This document shows, in pieces, positions 49,731-58,796 of a stretch of 64,000 nucleotides of DNA. The DNA is from Demequina sp. NBRC 110055. Lineage in GTDB: Bacteria; Actinomycetota; Actinomycetes; Actinomycetales; Demequinaceae. The stretch's first letter is position 1. The number at the start of each line of letters is the position of its first letter. The stretch covers positions 124,001 through 188,000 of the forward strand of contig NZ_BBRL01000006.1 of assembly GCF_002090135.1 (NCBI RefSeq), read 5' to 3'. Made by a program: the position numbers and the translations under genes. The notes under the pieces are model-generated. The model saw only the letters and a program-made list of their open reading frames with translations, did no database searches and had not been told where the DNA came from.

Positions 49731-51275
49731 GCCAGCGGTGATGGTTCTGAGGCGGGCCGCCATGCCGATGGCACGGACCATGGCTGCGGCCTTGTCCTTG
49801 GTCTCTTGGTCCTCGGTCGCGGGCACGGAATCGGCGACGATGCCTGCGCCGGCCTGCACATGCGCCGTGCCGTTCTCGATGAGCGCCGTGCGGATGGCGA
49901 TGGCCATGTCCATGTTGCCCGCGAAGTCGAAATAGCCCACGGCGCCGCCGTACAGAGCGCGGCGGGCCGGCTCGATCTCGTCGATCAGGGCGATCGCACG
50001 CGGCTTGGGCGCGCCCGACAGGGTGCCGGCGGGGAACGTCGCGGTCAGGACGTCGACCGGTCCGTACTGGGGCTCGAGTTCGCCGACCACCGTCGAGCAG
50101 ATGTGCATGATGTGGCTGTAACGGTTGACCTTCATAAACTCGAGCACCTCGACCGACGTCGGCTCGCAGACCTTGACGAGATCGTTGCGCGCGAGGTCGA
50201 CGAGCATGACGTGTTCGGCGATCTCCTTGGGATCGGCCAGGAGGTCGGCCTCGAGCTTCGCGTCCTCCTCGACGCTCGCGCCGCGCGGTCGCGAGCCGGC
50301 GATCGGAAACGTCGACACCCTGCCGTCCTTGACCGCGGCGAGCGACTCGGGGCTGGCGCCCACCACCGCGAACTCGCGACCCTCGTCGTCGGCGAGGTGG
50401 AAGCAGTACATGTACGGCGACGGGTTGAGGGTGCGCAGCACGCGGTACACGTCGAGGGGGCTCGCGGGACACTCCACGTCGAAGCGCTGCGACGGCACCA
50501 TCTGGAAGACCTCGCCGTCGCGAATCGCCTCCTTGGCAAAGCGCACCGCCTCCTCGTACTCCCCCGGTGCGCTGCGCTGCGTAAGCGCGGGCTCGGGGGC
50601 GTCGGGATCCAGCCGCGACACCTCGGTGGTGTCGGCGTCCACGAGCGCACGCTCCATGCGGTCCAGGCGCGCGACGGCGTCGGCATGGGCACGCTCGATG
50701 CCCTCGGCGCGTGCGTCCGCGTTCACGGCGTTCGCGATCAACCATACGGAGCCGTCGTGATGGTCCATGGCCGCGATGTCCGTCGCGAGCAGCAGGGTCA
50801 CGTCCGGCACGTCGATCTCCCGCGGTGCCTTGAACGGCAGCGTAGGCTCCCACTGGCGGATGATGTCCCAGCCCAGGGCCCCGACCAGGCCGCCCGTCAG
50901 CGGCGGGAGACCCGGGATCGGCTCGGACTGGAGTTCCTTCAGCGCGAGGCGGATGGTCTCGAGGGGCGCACCGTCAGTCAGGCCCACCGGCACGTCGCCC
51001 GCCCACCGGGCATCGTCGCCCTGAATGGTGAGCGTCGCCCGCGAGTCGGCGCCCACGAACGAGAAGCGGCCCCGGGTGCCATCGGGCTCGGCCGACTCGA
51101 GGATGAAGGTGCCCGGGCGCTCCTGGCCCAGCGCGCGGTACACGGCGACGGGGGTGAGGCCGTCGGCGAGCACGCGGCGCACCACGGGCACCACACGGCG
51201 CGTGGCGCCCAGTTCGACAAACCGCTCCAGCGAGGGCCAGGTCTCGCCCCAGGAGGGACGCACAGTCTCGCTCAC
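49728..51275 (-). CDS. trpE: Anthranilate synthase component I
   Basis: Makes anthranilate from chorismate with ammonia from TrpG, which is not in this window. 515 residues: the feedback site [18 protein letters not shown], the chorismate-binding [12 protein letters not shown], the signature [19 protein letters not shown] and [22 protein letters not shown]. Its start overlaps the hisI stop by 4 bases, so no trp leader peptide or attenuator can lie directly in front of it. Confidence 0.97.
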   Translation of the reverse strand: MSETVRPSWGETWPSLERFVELGATRRVVPVVRRVLADGLTPVAVYRALGQERPGTFILESAEPDGTRGRFSFVGADSRATLTIQGDDARWAGDVPVGLTDGAPLETIRLALKELQSEPIPGLPPLTGGLVGALGWDIIRQWEPTLPFKAPREIDVPDVTLLLATDIAAMDHHDGSVWLIANAVNADARAEGIERAHADAVARLDRMERALVDADTTEVSRLDPDAPEPALTQRSAPGEYEEAVRFAKEAIRDGEVFQMVPSQRFDVECPASPLDVYRVLRTLNPSPYMYCFHLADDEGREFAVVGASPESLAAVKDGRVSTFPIAGSRPRGASVEEDAKLEADLLADPKEIAEHVMLVDLARNDLVKVCEPTSVEVLEFMKVNRYSHIMHICSTVVGELEPQYGPVDVLTATFPAGTLSGAPKPRAIALIDEIEPARRALYGGAVGYFDFAGNMDMAIAIRTALIENGTAHVQAGAGIVADSVPATEDQETKDKAAAMVRAIGMAARLRTITAG

Positions 51276-51634
51276 GCGGAGGCTCCCTCGACGGTGACCG
51301 GAAGCTGGCCGCCCTCAATGAAGCAGGTGCGCTCGCCCGTGTGGCATGCGGCACCGTGCTGGGTCACCGTCAGAAGCAGCGCGTCGCCGTCGCAGTCGAT
51401 CGCGACGGCGTGCACATCCTGGTGGTGGCCGGACGTGTCGCCCTTGCGCCACAGCTCCTGACGTGAACGGCTCCAGTACACCGCGCGCCCCGTCGTGAGG
51501 GTCTGGTGCAGGGCCTCGTCATTCATCCACGCGACCATGAGCACGTCGCGGCTATCGCGATCCTGCGCGACAGCGCACACGAGGCCATCGGCGTTGCGCT
51601 TGAGGCGGGCGGCGATGCTGGCGTCCAAAGGCAT
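51272..51634 (-). CDS. hisI: Phosphoribosyl-AMP cyclohydrolase
   Basis: Opens the purine ring of PR-AMP in histidine synthesis. 120 residues, cyclohydrolase only, no HisE fused. Motifs: [30 protein letters not shown] and the zinc/Mg site [17 protein letters not shown] with the final HGAACHTG cysteine. The start is ATG 51634 with AAGGA upstream; an in-frame ATG at 51739 would add 35 residues not seen in the family. Coupled to trpE. Confidence 0.95.
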   Translation of the reverse strand: MPLDASIAARLKRNADGLVCAVAQDRDSRDVLMVAWMNDEALHQTLTTGRAVYWSRSRQELWRKGDTSGHHQDVHAVAIDCDGDALLLTVTQHGAACHTGERTCFIEGGQLPVTVEGASA

Positions 51635-51763
51635 GGGCACATCCTTCCAGATCTCTCGGTCGGCGCCGCTCCCGGTCGTCACCCCTGTGCTTCCTGGTGG
51701 CCCGATCTCCGCCATGAAAGTGGTCCTCGTGGCGCACATGCGGCGATTTCCGCCATAGACGGG

Positions 51764-51777
51764 GGCCGATGCCGTGG
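51764..51777 (+). repeat. Dispersed 14-mer GGCCGATGCCGTGG, copy 4
   Basis: Exact copy, plus orientation, in the gap between hisI and the ABC exporter, one base from its stop codon. Confidence 0.7.
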
Positions 51778-51778
51778 C

Positions 51779-53554
51779 TCAGTCGCGGGTCTGAGCCACC
51801 CAGGCGCCATGCAGCGACGCGTAGGTGCCACCCGCGGCCACGAGATCGCGGTGGGGGCCCACCTCGGTGAGCTCGCCGTGCTCCATGACGGCGACGAGGT
51901 CGGCGCGTTCCGCCGTGGACAGGCGGTGGGCGATCACCACGGAGGTGCGTCCCTGCATCAGCGACTCGAGCGCACGCGAGATGCGCACCTCGGTAGCGGG
52001 GTCGACGGCGCTCGTGGCCTCGTCGAGGATCAGCAGGTCGGGGTCGCGCAGGTAGGCGCGGGCGATCGCCACGAGCTGGCGCTCGCCGGCGCTCAGCAGT
52101 TCGCCGCGTGGGCCCACCGGGCAGTCGAGCCCGCCGGGTAGAGCGTCGACCCAGCCCTCGAGGCCGAGCGATTCGAAGGCCGCCAGAGACCGCGCCCGCA
52201 GTTCGGCCTCATCGGCCTCCGGGAGCGCGTACGCGAGGTTGGACAACACGGAGCCGTCGAACAGGAAGCCCTCCTGCGGCACCACGGCGATCGAGCGGCG
52301 CAGCGAGTCCATCGGGACCTCGCGCACGTCGACGCCGCCGACCTTGACGGTGCCGGAGGTGGGGTCGAAGAAGCGCGACATGAGGCGTGCGAGCGACGTC
52401 TTTCCCGAGCCGGTGGTGCCGACTAACGCGATGCGCTTGCCCGCGGGCACCGTCAGGTCGATGCCCTTGAGGACCTCGGGCCCGCCGGGGTACGTCAGCC
52501 GGATGCCGGACATCTCGAGCTCGCCGTGGCCATGCGGGATGGGGGTGCCGTCGGCGCCAGGGTCCGCGACGGTGATCTCCTCATCCACGAGTTCGAGCAC
52601 GCGCTTCCAGCCCACCAGCGCGCGCTGCATCTCGGCGAGCATCTCGATGATCCACATCACCGGACCGGAGAACTGGTGCACGAGGAACGCCATCGCCACC
52701 ACGGTGCCGACGGACATCATGCCGTTGACGGCCATGACGGTGCCGCCGATGAGGGCGAGGCCGGTCGCGAGCGACTGTCCGATCACGGTCGACGAGAAGT
52801 TCACCGACGCGAGGATCGAGGCCTTCTTCTCGGCGGCCAGGATGTCGTCGTTCTCCTCGCGCAGTTGATCGCGCATGCGCTGCTGCACGCCGTACGAGCG
52901 GATGGTGGACACTCCGACGATCTGCTCGCTGGTCTTGCCCAGCAGGTCCGCCATCTGCTCGCGCACCCGCTGGAAGGCACGGCTCACGCGCGGCTGAATC
53001 CACATCAGCGAGCCGACCATGGGGATGAACGCCACGAGGATGATCAGGGAGAGCTGCCACGAGTACAGCAGCATCACGCCGAAGACGACGACGGACTCGA
53101 GCGCGGCGATGATCATGGCCGCGCCGGTCCATTGCATGAGGTCACGCATGGTCTCGACGTCACCCGTGACGCGAGAGACGTAACGCCCGCGCTGCTCCTC
53201 GTTCTGGGTGAGGACCGAGAGCTCGTGGACCTTGCGGAACGCGCGGATGCGCAGCGTCGCGAGGCCCGTCTCGGCGGCCGTCACCATGCGCACGCGCACG
53301 CGCCACGCGAGGATCGCGGCGATGACGAGCACGACGGCGCCGGCCGCGGCGTACTGCACGACCACGCCGAGGTTGACGCCGCCCGGCGCCATCAGCCCCA
53401 GGTCCGTCACGCGCTGCGTGAGGAACGGCACGGCGGCGCGGCCCGTCGCCGCGAAGGCGGCGAGCGTGAGGGTGACGCCGAGACCGACGCGGAACTCGGG
53501 ACTCACCGCAAAGCCGCGGCGGAACATGGTGCGGGTATCCATGGGCTGGCGCAT
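51779..53554 (-). CDS. ABC exporter half-transporter, subunit with the canonical Walker B
   Basis: Type IV exporter half: six membrane helices (about 25-320) fused to a nucleotide-binding domain. 591 residues. Walker A GTTGSGKTS, Walker B LLILDEATSAVD with the catalytic Glu, switch His in VIAHRLSTAERAD. The signature is LLSAGERQLVAIARA instead of LSGGQ. Start ATG overlaps the stop of the other half by one base (TGATG). Substrate unknown; the pair resembles multidrug/lipid exporters of the TM287/288 or BmrCD type. Confidence 0.9.
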   Translation of the reverse strand: MRQPMDTRTMFRRGFAVSPEFRVGLGVTLTLAAFAATGRAAVPFLTQRVTDLGLMAPGGVNLGVVVQYAAAGAVVLVIAAILAWRVRVRMVTAAETGLATLRIRAFRKVHELSVLTQNEEQRGRYVSRVTGDVETMRDLMQWTGAAMIIAALESVVVFGVMLLYSWQLSLIILVAFIPMVGSLMWIQPRVSRAFQRVREQMADLLGKTSEQIVGVSTIRSYGVQQRMRDQLREENDDILAAEKKASILASVNFSSTVIGQSLATGLALIGGTVMAVNGMMSVGTVVAMAFLVHQFSGPVMWIIEMLAEMQRALVGWKRVLELVDEEITVADPGADGTPIPHGHGELEMSGIRLTYPGGPEVLKGIDLTVPAGKRIALVGTTGSGKTSLARLMSRFFDPTSGTVKVGGVDVREVPMDSLRRSIAVVPQEGFLFDGSVLSNLAYALPEADEAELRARSLAAFESLGLEGWVDALPGGLDCPVGPRGELLSAGERQLVAIARAYLRDPDLLILDEATSAVDPATEVRISRALESLMQGRTSVVIAHRLSTAERADLVAVMEHGELTEVGPHRDLVAAGGTYASLHGAWVAQTRD

Positions 53555-55422
53555 CAGATTCGTCCCGCCTCTTCTTCCGCCTGACGGCGCGAGTCCTCTT
53601 CGTAGGCGAGCACCAGCTCGCGGTAGCCCGCGTCACGCTCCACCAGGTCGGCGTGCACGCCCGCGTCGACGACCCGTCCGCCGTCGACATGGACGATCGC
53701 GTCGGCAAGCATGATGGACGCCAGCCGGTAGGCGATGATCAGCACGGTGGGTCCCTGACCGTCTGCCGCGAGGCCATGCAGGATGTCCTGTTCGACGCGC
53801 GGGTCGACGGCGCTCGTGGCGTCGTCGAGGACAAGGACGCGGGGCCGGCGCACCAGGGCGCGTGCCAGCGCCAGGCGCTGACGCTGTCCACCCGACAGGT
53901 TCATGCCTCGCTCGGCCAACACGCCGTCGAGGCCCGACTGACCGTCGCGCGCCAACTTCTCGATGACGTCGACGACGTTGGCGCGACGTAGCGCATCCCA
54001 GACCTGCTCGTCGTCGTAGTCCTCGCCCAGGGTCACGTTGTCACGCACCGTGCCGGCGAACACGAATGCCGTCTGCGGGACCAACGCCACGTGCCCGCCG
54101 AGGCCCGCGATGTCCTCCAGGGACACCTCGTCGAGGGTGATCGCGCCGTCGACGGGGCGCGCGAGCCGCGACGCGGCGAGAGCCACCGTGGACTTGCCCG
54201 CACCCGTGGCTCCCACCAGGGCCGTCACGGTGCCCGGCTCCAGGCGCAGCGACACGTCGTGCAGGATCATAGCGAGATTGCCATCGCCGTCGTCCGCCCC
54301 GATGTCCGCGTGCGAGAACACGAGCTCCCCGGCGCCGTCCTTAGCGACGTGGCGGTGGCCCGGCTCGTCGACTTCGGTGGCCGCCTGGGCGATCTCGCCG
54401 ATGCGGCGGAAGGCGACGAGTGCCTGCGGCATCTGGCCCAGCACCCAGCCCACACCGCGAATCGGCACGGCCATGAGCGTCACCAAGTAGATCGACGACA
54501 CCACGTTGCCGACGGACACGAAGCCGGCCTCGGCGCGGATGGCGCCCACGATCATGAGCGCCACGGCGCCGAGCGGCACGATGAGGTCCATGAGCGGCTC
54601 GAACCAGGCCGAGGTGCGCCCCACCTTGACGTCCGCGTCCTGGAGCCCGCGGGCCGCCTCGGCAAACCGCGAGGTCTCGCGAGCCTCGGCACCCAGTGCC
54701 TTGACCACGGTGCCGCCCTCAAAGCTCTCGTGAGCGATCGTCGAGACCTCCGCGCGGCGCGACTGGCCCAGGTCCCACCGCGGCGTGATGACCTTCTCGT
54801 AGGCGTAGTTGATGAGGAAGATGATGGGCACCACGGACAGTCCCGTAACCGCCAGCCACGGATCCATGCGCCACATCGTCCACCCGGCGGCGAACATCAT
54901 CACGAAGGACCCGATGGTGAACGCGAACGGGTGCAGCGTGTTGGTGGCGCTCTCGGAATCCGAGGACATGGCGGACAGCATGCGTCCCGACGGGTTTGCC
55001 CGGTGCCAGCCGAGCGGCAGGCTTGCCAGTGCATCGGCCACCACACGGCGGTGCTCCGCCGCGACGCCCGCCACGGCGATGCCCTGGACGCCGCGGCGCA
55101 ACCCCACCAGGGCGGCATTGACCACGCCGATGGAAAGGAACACGGCACCGGCGATCCAGATCGCGGTCACGGGGTCCTGCGTGAAGTCTCCCCAGATGCC
55201 GCCGATGGGGTCGCCCTCGACTCCTGGGATCACGACCTCGTCGGTAATGTCGCCGACGAGCGTGCCGAACAGCACTGTGAGCAGCGAGAACGCCGCCGCG
55301 GAGCCAATGGCGATGGCGAAGCGCTTGGGCTCCGTCTTCACGGCGTGAGAGAGCAGTTGGACGGCCTTGCGGTTGAACGATCCCGTGAGTCGATAGTTCC
55401 GCGCCGTGTCGTCGCGGCTCAT
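53554..55422 (-). CDS. ABC exporter half-transporter, subunit with degenerate ATP site
   Basis: 622 residues, six membrane helices then a nucleotide-binding domain. Walker [14 protein letters not shown] and signature [19 protein letters not shown] are normal, but Walker B reads [12 protein letters not shown] (catalytic Glu replaced by Asp) and the switch region reads LIIAYRLAS (His replaced by Tyr). This is the pattern of the inactive site in heterodimeric exporters, so it is expected to pair with the previous gene. Its ATG overlaps the hisF end by 4 bases. Confidence 0.9.
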   Translation of the reverse strand: MSRDDTARNYRLTGSFNRKAVQLLSHAVKTEPKRFAIAIGSAAAFSLLTVLFGTLVGDITDEVVIPGVEGDPIGGIWGDFTQDPVTAIWIAGAVFLSIGVVNAALVGLRRGVQGIAVAGVAAEHRRVVADALASLPLGWHRANPSGRMLSAMSSDSESATNTLHPFAFTIGSFVMMFAAGWTMWRMDPWLAVTGLSVVPIIFLINYAYEKVITPRWDLGQSRRAEVSTIAHESFEGGTVVKALGAEARETSRFAEAARGLQDADVKVGRTSAWFEPLMDLIVPLGAVALMIVGAIRAEAGFVSVGNVVSSIYLVTLMAVPIRGVGWVLGQMPQALVAFRRIGEIAQAATEVDEPGHRHVAKDGAGELVFSHADIGADDGDGNLAMILHDVSLRLEPGTVTALVGATGAGKSTVALAASRLARPVDGAITLDEVSLEDIAGLGGHVALVPQTAFVFAGTVRDNVTLGEDYDDEQVWDALRRANVVDVIEKLARDGQSGLDGVLAERGMNLSGGQRQRLALARALVRRPRVLVLDDATSAVDPRVEQDILHGLAADGQGPTVLIIAYRLASIMLADAIVHVDGGRVVDAGVHADLVERDAGYRELVLAYEEDSRRQAEEEAGRI

Positions 55423-56189
55423 CGCACCTCAATCCCGGCTGCGCGCATGTGGTCTTTCACCTGCGTGATGGTGAGCACACCGAAGTGGAAGACGCTCGCC
55501 GCGAGGACGGCGTCGGCGCCGGCGCGGGCCGCCTCGACGAAGTGCTCGGCGGTCCCCGCGCCGCCCGAGGCGATCAGGGGAATCGTCACCTGCTCACGCA
55601 CGCGCGCGAGCATGTCGAGGTCGAAGCCGTCGTTGGTGCCGTCGGCGTCCATGGAGTTCAGGAGGATCTCGCCCGCACCGAGTTCCTGGCCGCGGCGCGC
55701 CCACTCGACGGCGTCGATGCCCGTGCCGTGGCGCCCGCCGTGCGTGGTCACCTCGAAGCCCGACTCAGTGACGGTATCTCCCGTGCAGCGACGCGCGTCC
55801 ACCGACAACACCAAGACCTGACTGCCAAAGCGTGCGGCGATCTCGGAGATCAGCTCGGGACGCTGGATCGCGGCGGTGTTCACGCCCACCTTGTCGGCGC
55901 CCGCGCGCAGCAGACGGTCGACGTCCTCGGGCGAGCGCACTCCCCCGCCCACGGTCAGCGGCACGAACACCTGGTCCGCGGTGCGGCCCACGACGTCATA
56001 GGTCGTGGCGCGGTCGGAGGACGAGGCGGTCACGTCGAGGAACGTCACCTCGTCTGCGCCGGCGGCCCCGTACGCCGCCGCGAGTTCTACGGGGTCGCCC
56101 GCGTCGCGCAGCTCAACGAAATTCACACCCTTGACGACGCGCCCAGCGTCGACGTCCAGGCAGGGGATCACCCTGACGGCAGCGCCCAC
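55419..56189 (-). CDS. hisF: Imidazole glycerol phosphate synthase subunit HisF
   Basis: Cyclase that forms imidazole glycerol phosphate and AICAR, using ammonia from HisH (not here). 256 residues, TIM barrel. The catalytic Asp12 in [17 protein letters not shown] and the second catalytic Asp in VLSVDAR are present, with [10 protein letters not shown] and [10 protein letters not shown] phosphate loops. The start is GTG 56189 after GGAGGAATA; it overlaps the upstream stop by one base. Confidence 0.95.
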   Translation of the reverse strand: MGAAVRVIPCLDVDAGRVVKGVNFVELRDAGDPVELAAAYGAAGADEVTFLDVTASSSDRATTYDVVGRTADQVFVPLTVGGGVRSPEDVDRLLRAGADKVGVNTAAIQRPELISEIAARFGSQVLVLSVDARRCTGDTVTESGFEVTTHGGRHGTGIDAVEWARRGQELGAGEILLNSMDADGTNDGFDLDMLARVREQVTIPLIASGGAGTAEHFVEAARAGADAVLAASVFHFGVLTITQVKDHMRAAGIEVR

Positions 56190-57103
56190 TATTCCTCCGA
56201 GTTCCACACGTCGAGGATGTCCACGACGAAAACCATCGTGCCACGCGACGGATAACCGATCGACCCAGGCACGACGATCTCGACGCGAGACCCTTCGGTC
56301 TGATCCAAGATGCCTTGCGTGAGTCCCTGCACGGCCTCGCCCGCATCCATGTCGAGCGTCAGGGGCTCCTGGTCGGCACCCCACGACGAGCGGAACAGGT
56401 CGCCCGCCTCCCAGGCGCCGTCCTCGTCGTTCTCCCCGTCCGCGTAATAGAAGGCGGCGTAGTTCACGAGCACGCGCGACGTGGTCGTCACCTGCGGGCC
56501 CACTCCCCTGATGAGGGTGGCCACATGAAGGTCAGAGACAACGGGGGCGTCCTCGGGGATCTCGACGACGGGTTGCCCGTCGGCCCCCATGCTGACCGCA
56601 GGCATACCCGCCGGCGCGTCAGCCTGCTGCCCCACCGCGGTCTCCGCGCGCACGTCCATCAGAATCGTGACGGGCGGCTGGTCCTCGCCGCCGCTGCCCG
56701 GCGACACCGTCAGCACACGCGCGCCGACGTTGAGGTCGATGAGCGTCGCGTACAGCGACTCACCGAGCGACTCCTCCGTGAGCACAAACGACTGCGGAAG
56801 CCCGTCGAAGGTGTTGACCACCGGGGTCGCATCGTCGAGCGACTCTCCGTAAAGGTCGAGCAGCAGCGGCTGCCCATCCTCGAGAGGCGCGCCCTCCCCG
56901 TTCCACAGCAGCAATGACTGTTCCTGCGCGTAGTCGAGGCCTGGCTCGAAGGTCAGCGACGGCGCGAGCGTATCCGACTGTCCCACCACGATGTCGGAGA
57001 TATCACCCGCCGGGGTCGCGGTCACCGACGGGTCGGGATCGGGGCCCGTGCACGCGGACAGCGCGACGACCACACCGAGGGCGCAGGCGAGCAATCGACG
57101 CAT
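56189..57103 (-). CDS. FKBP-type peptidyl-prolyl isomerase lipoprotein
   Basis: 304 residues with a lipoprotein signal ending in LSAC (Cys18). The remainder contains two FKBP-like segments: a weak N-terminal one (about 60-160) and a clearer C-terminal one with [59 protein letters not shown]. It is therefore a surface chaperone/PPIase candidate; several FKBP active-site aromatics are not obvious in the first copy. ATG with AAGGACG. It follows pafA, as in many actinobacteria. Promoter TAGACT at the pafA stop. Confidence 0.85.
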   Translation of the reverse strand: MRRLLACALGVVVALSACTGPDPDPSVTATPAGDISDIVVGQSDTLAPSLTFEPGLDYAQEQSLLLWNGEGAPLEDGQPLLLDLYGESLDDATPVVNTFDGLPQSFVLTEESLGESLYATLIDLNVGARVLTVSPGSGGEDQPPVTILMDVRAETAVGQQADAPAGMPAVSMGADGQPVVEIPEDAPVVSDLHVATLIRGVGPQVTTTSRVLVNYAAFYYADGENDEDGAWEAGDLFRSSWGADQEPLTLDMDAGEAVQGLTQGILDQTEGSRVEIVVPGSIGYPSRGTMVFVVDILDVWNSEE

Positions 57104-57136
57104 GGCGACGTCCTTCCGAGCAGGTGGGGAGACTCG

Positions 57137-57142
57137 AGTCTA
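57137..57142 (-). promoter_or_regulatory. Predicted -10 overlapping the pafA stop codon
   Basis: TAGACT on the minus strand, whose first three bases are the pafA stop TAG. Expected transcript start near 57130, with a 27-base leader including AAGGACG before the FKBP gene. Confidence 0.4.
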
Positions 57143-58522
57143 GCCGCGCTCGTCGGCGCTGAGGGACTCCAGGAGCGTGTCGACGCGGGCGTCCTCGTGG
57201 CGGAAAGGGTCCTTGAGAAGCACCGTTTTGCTCGCGCCCGTGAGCTTCAGGTGAACCCAGTCGACGGTGTAGTCCTGACCCGACGCGGAGGCGGCCTCGA
57301 CGAACGCCCCTCGCAGTTTTGCGCGCGTGCTCTGGGGCGCCACTGTGCGGGCACGCTCGATCGCCGCGTCCTCCACCACCGTGCGGACCAGCCCCTGCGA
57401 CACCAGACGGTGATACAGGCCCCGCTCGGGCGACACATCGTGGAACGCGAGTTCGAGTCGCGCGAGCCGCGGGTCGTCGAGGCGGCAACCCAGGCGGGCC
57501 TGGTAGCGCTGGATGAGCCGCCACTTGATGGCCCAGTCGAGTTCGGTGTCGACGAGCGAAGGGTTCTGTTCTCGCACCGCACGAATGCCCCGCTCCCACA
57601 GGTCGAGGATGCTTTCCACCTCTGCGGTGGGCTCGATCACGTCACCCACGTGCGCGCGCACCACATCGAGGTACGACTGTTGGATCTCGACCGCCGTGAG
57701 GTGGCGGCCGTCGGCGAGCTCGACCGTCGCGGCTCCCGTGATGTCGTGCGCGACCGCGCGGATGGCCTGCATCTCGTTGGCCAGCGTGAGGTCGGGCAGG
57801 CGCACGTGCGCCTCCATGAGCCGCAGCATGAGATCGGTCGCGCCGACCTTCAGTAACGTGGTGGGCTCGGCCATCGTCGAGTCGCCGACGATGACGTGCA
57901 TGCGGCGGTACAGCTCGGCGTTCGCGTGAGGCTCATCGCGCGTGTTGATCATGGGACGCGAGCGGGTGGTCGCGGACGACAGCCCCTCCCACATGTGATC
58001 CGCTCGCGGGCTGAACGAATAGTGGGCGCCCTGCGGCGTGCGGGTAATGGTGCCAGCGCCGGTCACAATCTGACGGGTGATGAGGAACGGCAGCAGCGCC
58101 GAGGCGAAGGCACGGAAATCCGCACGCCGGCGCACCAGGTAGTTCTCGTGGCAGCCGTAGCTGTTGCCGGCCGAGTCGGTGTTGTTCTTGTACAGGTGGA
58201 TCGTGCCGTCGACGCCGGCGTCACGCAGGCGCTGCTCTCCCTCGGCGACGAGGTCCTGGACGATGCGCTCGCCGGCCTTGTCGGAGGCGATGAGGTCCGT
58301 GAGCGAGTCGCATTCGGCGGTCGCATACTCGGGGTGCGCACCCACGTCGATGTACAGCCGCGACGCGTTGGTGAGGAATACGTTGGACGAGCGGCCCCAT
58401 CGCACCACGGAGTGGAACAGGTGCCCGGCCACTTCTTCGGGCGTCACGCTGCGGGCGCCGGGCGCGTCGAGGTGCAGGCCGAACTCGGTCTCCAGCCCGA
58501 AGATGCGCCGGGCGGCGGGCAC
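57140..58522 (-). CDS. pafA: Proteasome accessory factor PafA (Pup ligase)
   Basis: Ligates the C-terminal glutamate of Pup to lysines of target proteins, using ATP. 460 residues of the glutamine-synthetase-like carboxylate-amine ligase fold: FGLETEFGLH at the N terminus (catalytic Glu region), YKNNTDSAGNSYGCHENYL, INTRDEPHANAELYRRMHVIVGDSTM. The start is GTG 58522; there is no ATG in frame before the pup stop. It begins 47 bases after pup. In related genomes prcB and prcA often come between pup and pafA; here they do not. Confidence 0.95.
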   Translation of the reverse strand: MPAARRIFGLETEFGLHLDAPGARSVTPEEVAGHLFHSVVRWGRSSNVFLTNASRLYIDVGAHPEYATAECDSLTDLIASDKAGERIVQDLVAEGEQRLRDAGVDGTIHLYKNNTDSAGNSYGCHENYLVRRRADFRAFASALLPFLITRQIVTGAGTITRTPQGAHYSFSPRADHMWEGLSSATTRSRPMINTRDEPHANAELYRRMHVIVGDSTMAEPTTLLKVGATDLMLRLMEAHVRLPDLTLANEMQAIRAVAHDITGAATVELADGRHLTAVEIQQSYLDVVRAHVGDVIEPTAEVESILDLWERGIRAVREQNPSLVDTELDWAIKWRLIQRYQARLGCRLDDPRLARLELAFHDVSPERGLYHRLVSQGLVRTVVEDAAIERARTVAPQSTRAKLRGAFVEAASASGQDYTVDWVHLKLTGASKTVLLKDPFRHEDARVDTLLESLSADERG

Positions 58523-58569
58523 CTCGAGCGGCGCGGGGACGTCGGTCGCGAAGCCGGTGGTGGTCGCGG

Positions 58570-58749
58570 CTACTGCCCGCCCTTCTGCACGAAGGAGCGC
58601 ACAAACTGCTCGGCGTTGGTCTGCAACGAGTCGTCGATCTCATCCAGCAGCGAGTCGAGTGCGTCGGTGCTCTCCGCCTTGGCGGGAGCGGGCGCCGGCT
58701 CGGGCGCGTCGTCTTCGTACGGCTGGCCTGAGGAGAATGTCTGACCCAT
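58570..58749 (-). CDS. pup: Prokaryotic ubiquitin-like protein Pup
   Basis: 59-residue, mostly disordered tag protein: acidic middle (APEPAPAPAKAESTDALDSLLDEIDDSLQTNAEQF) and the C-terminal helix ending VRSFVQKGGQ. The terminal Gln59 needs deamidation by Dop before ligation. The start is ATG 58749. There is no Shine-Dalgarno; TAGACT lies 7 bases upstream, so the message is predicted to be leaderless. Between dop and pafA. Confidence 0.97.
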   Translation of the reverse strand: MGQTFSSGQPYEDDAPEPAPAPAKAESTDALDSLLDEIDDSLQTNAEQFVRSFVQKGGQ

Positions 58750-58756
58750 ACCGGGA

Positions 58757-58762
58757 AGTCTA
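58757..58762 (-). promoter_or_regulatory. Predicted -10 element of pup
   Basis: TAGACT on the minus strand, 7 bases before ATG 58749. The 14-mer repeat copy at 58771 lies just upstream, in the spacer/-35 region. Confidence 0.5.
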
Positions 58763-58770
58763 GACCGGGC

Positions 58771-58784
58771 GGCCGATGCCGTGG
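58771..58784 (+). repeat. Dispersed 14-mer GGCCGATGCCGTGG, copy 5
   Basis: Exact copy, plus orientation, in the dop-pup gap, overlapping the expected -35 area of pup. Identical to copy 3 over 20 bases. Confidence 0.7.
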
Positions 58785-58796
58785 TCGCCCGCCGCG

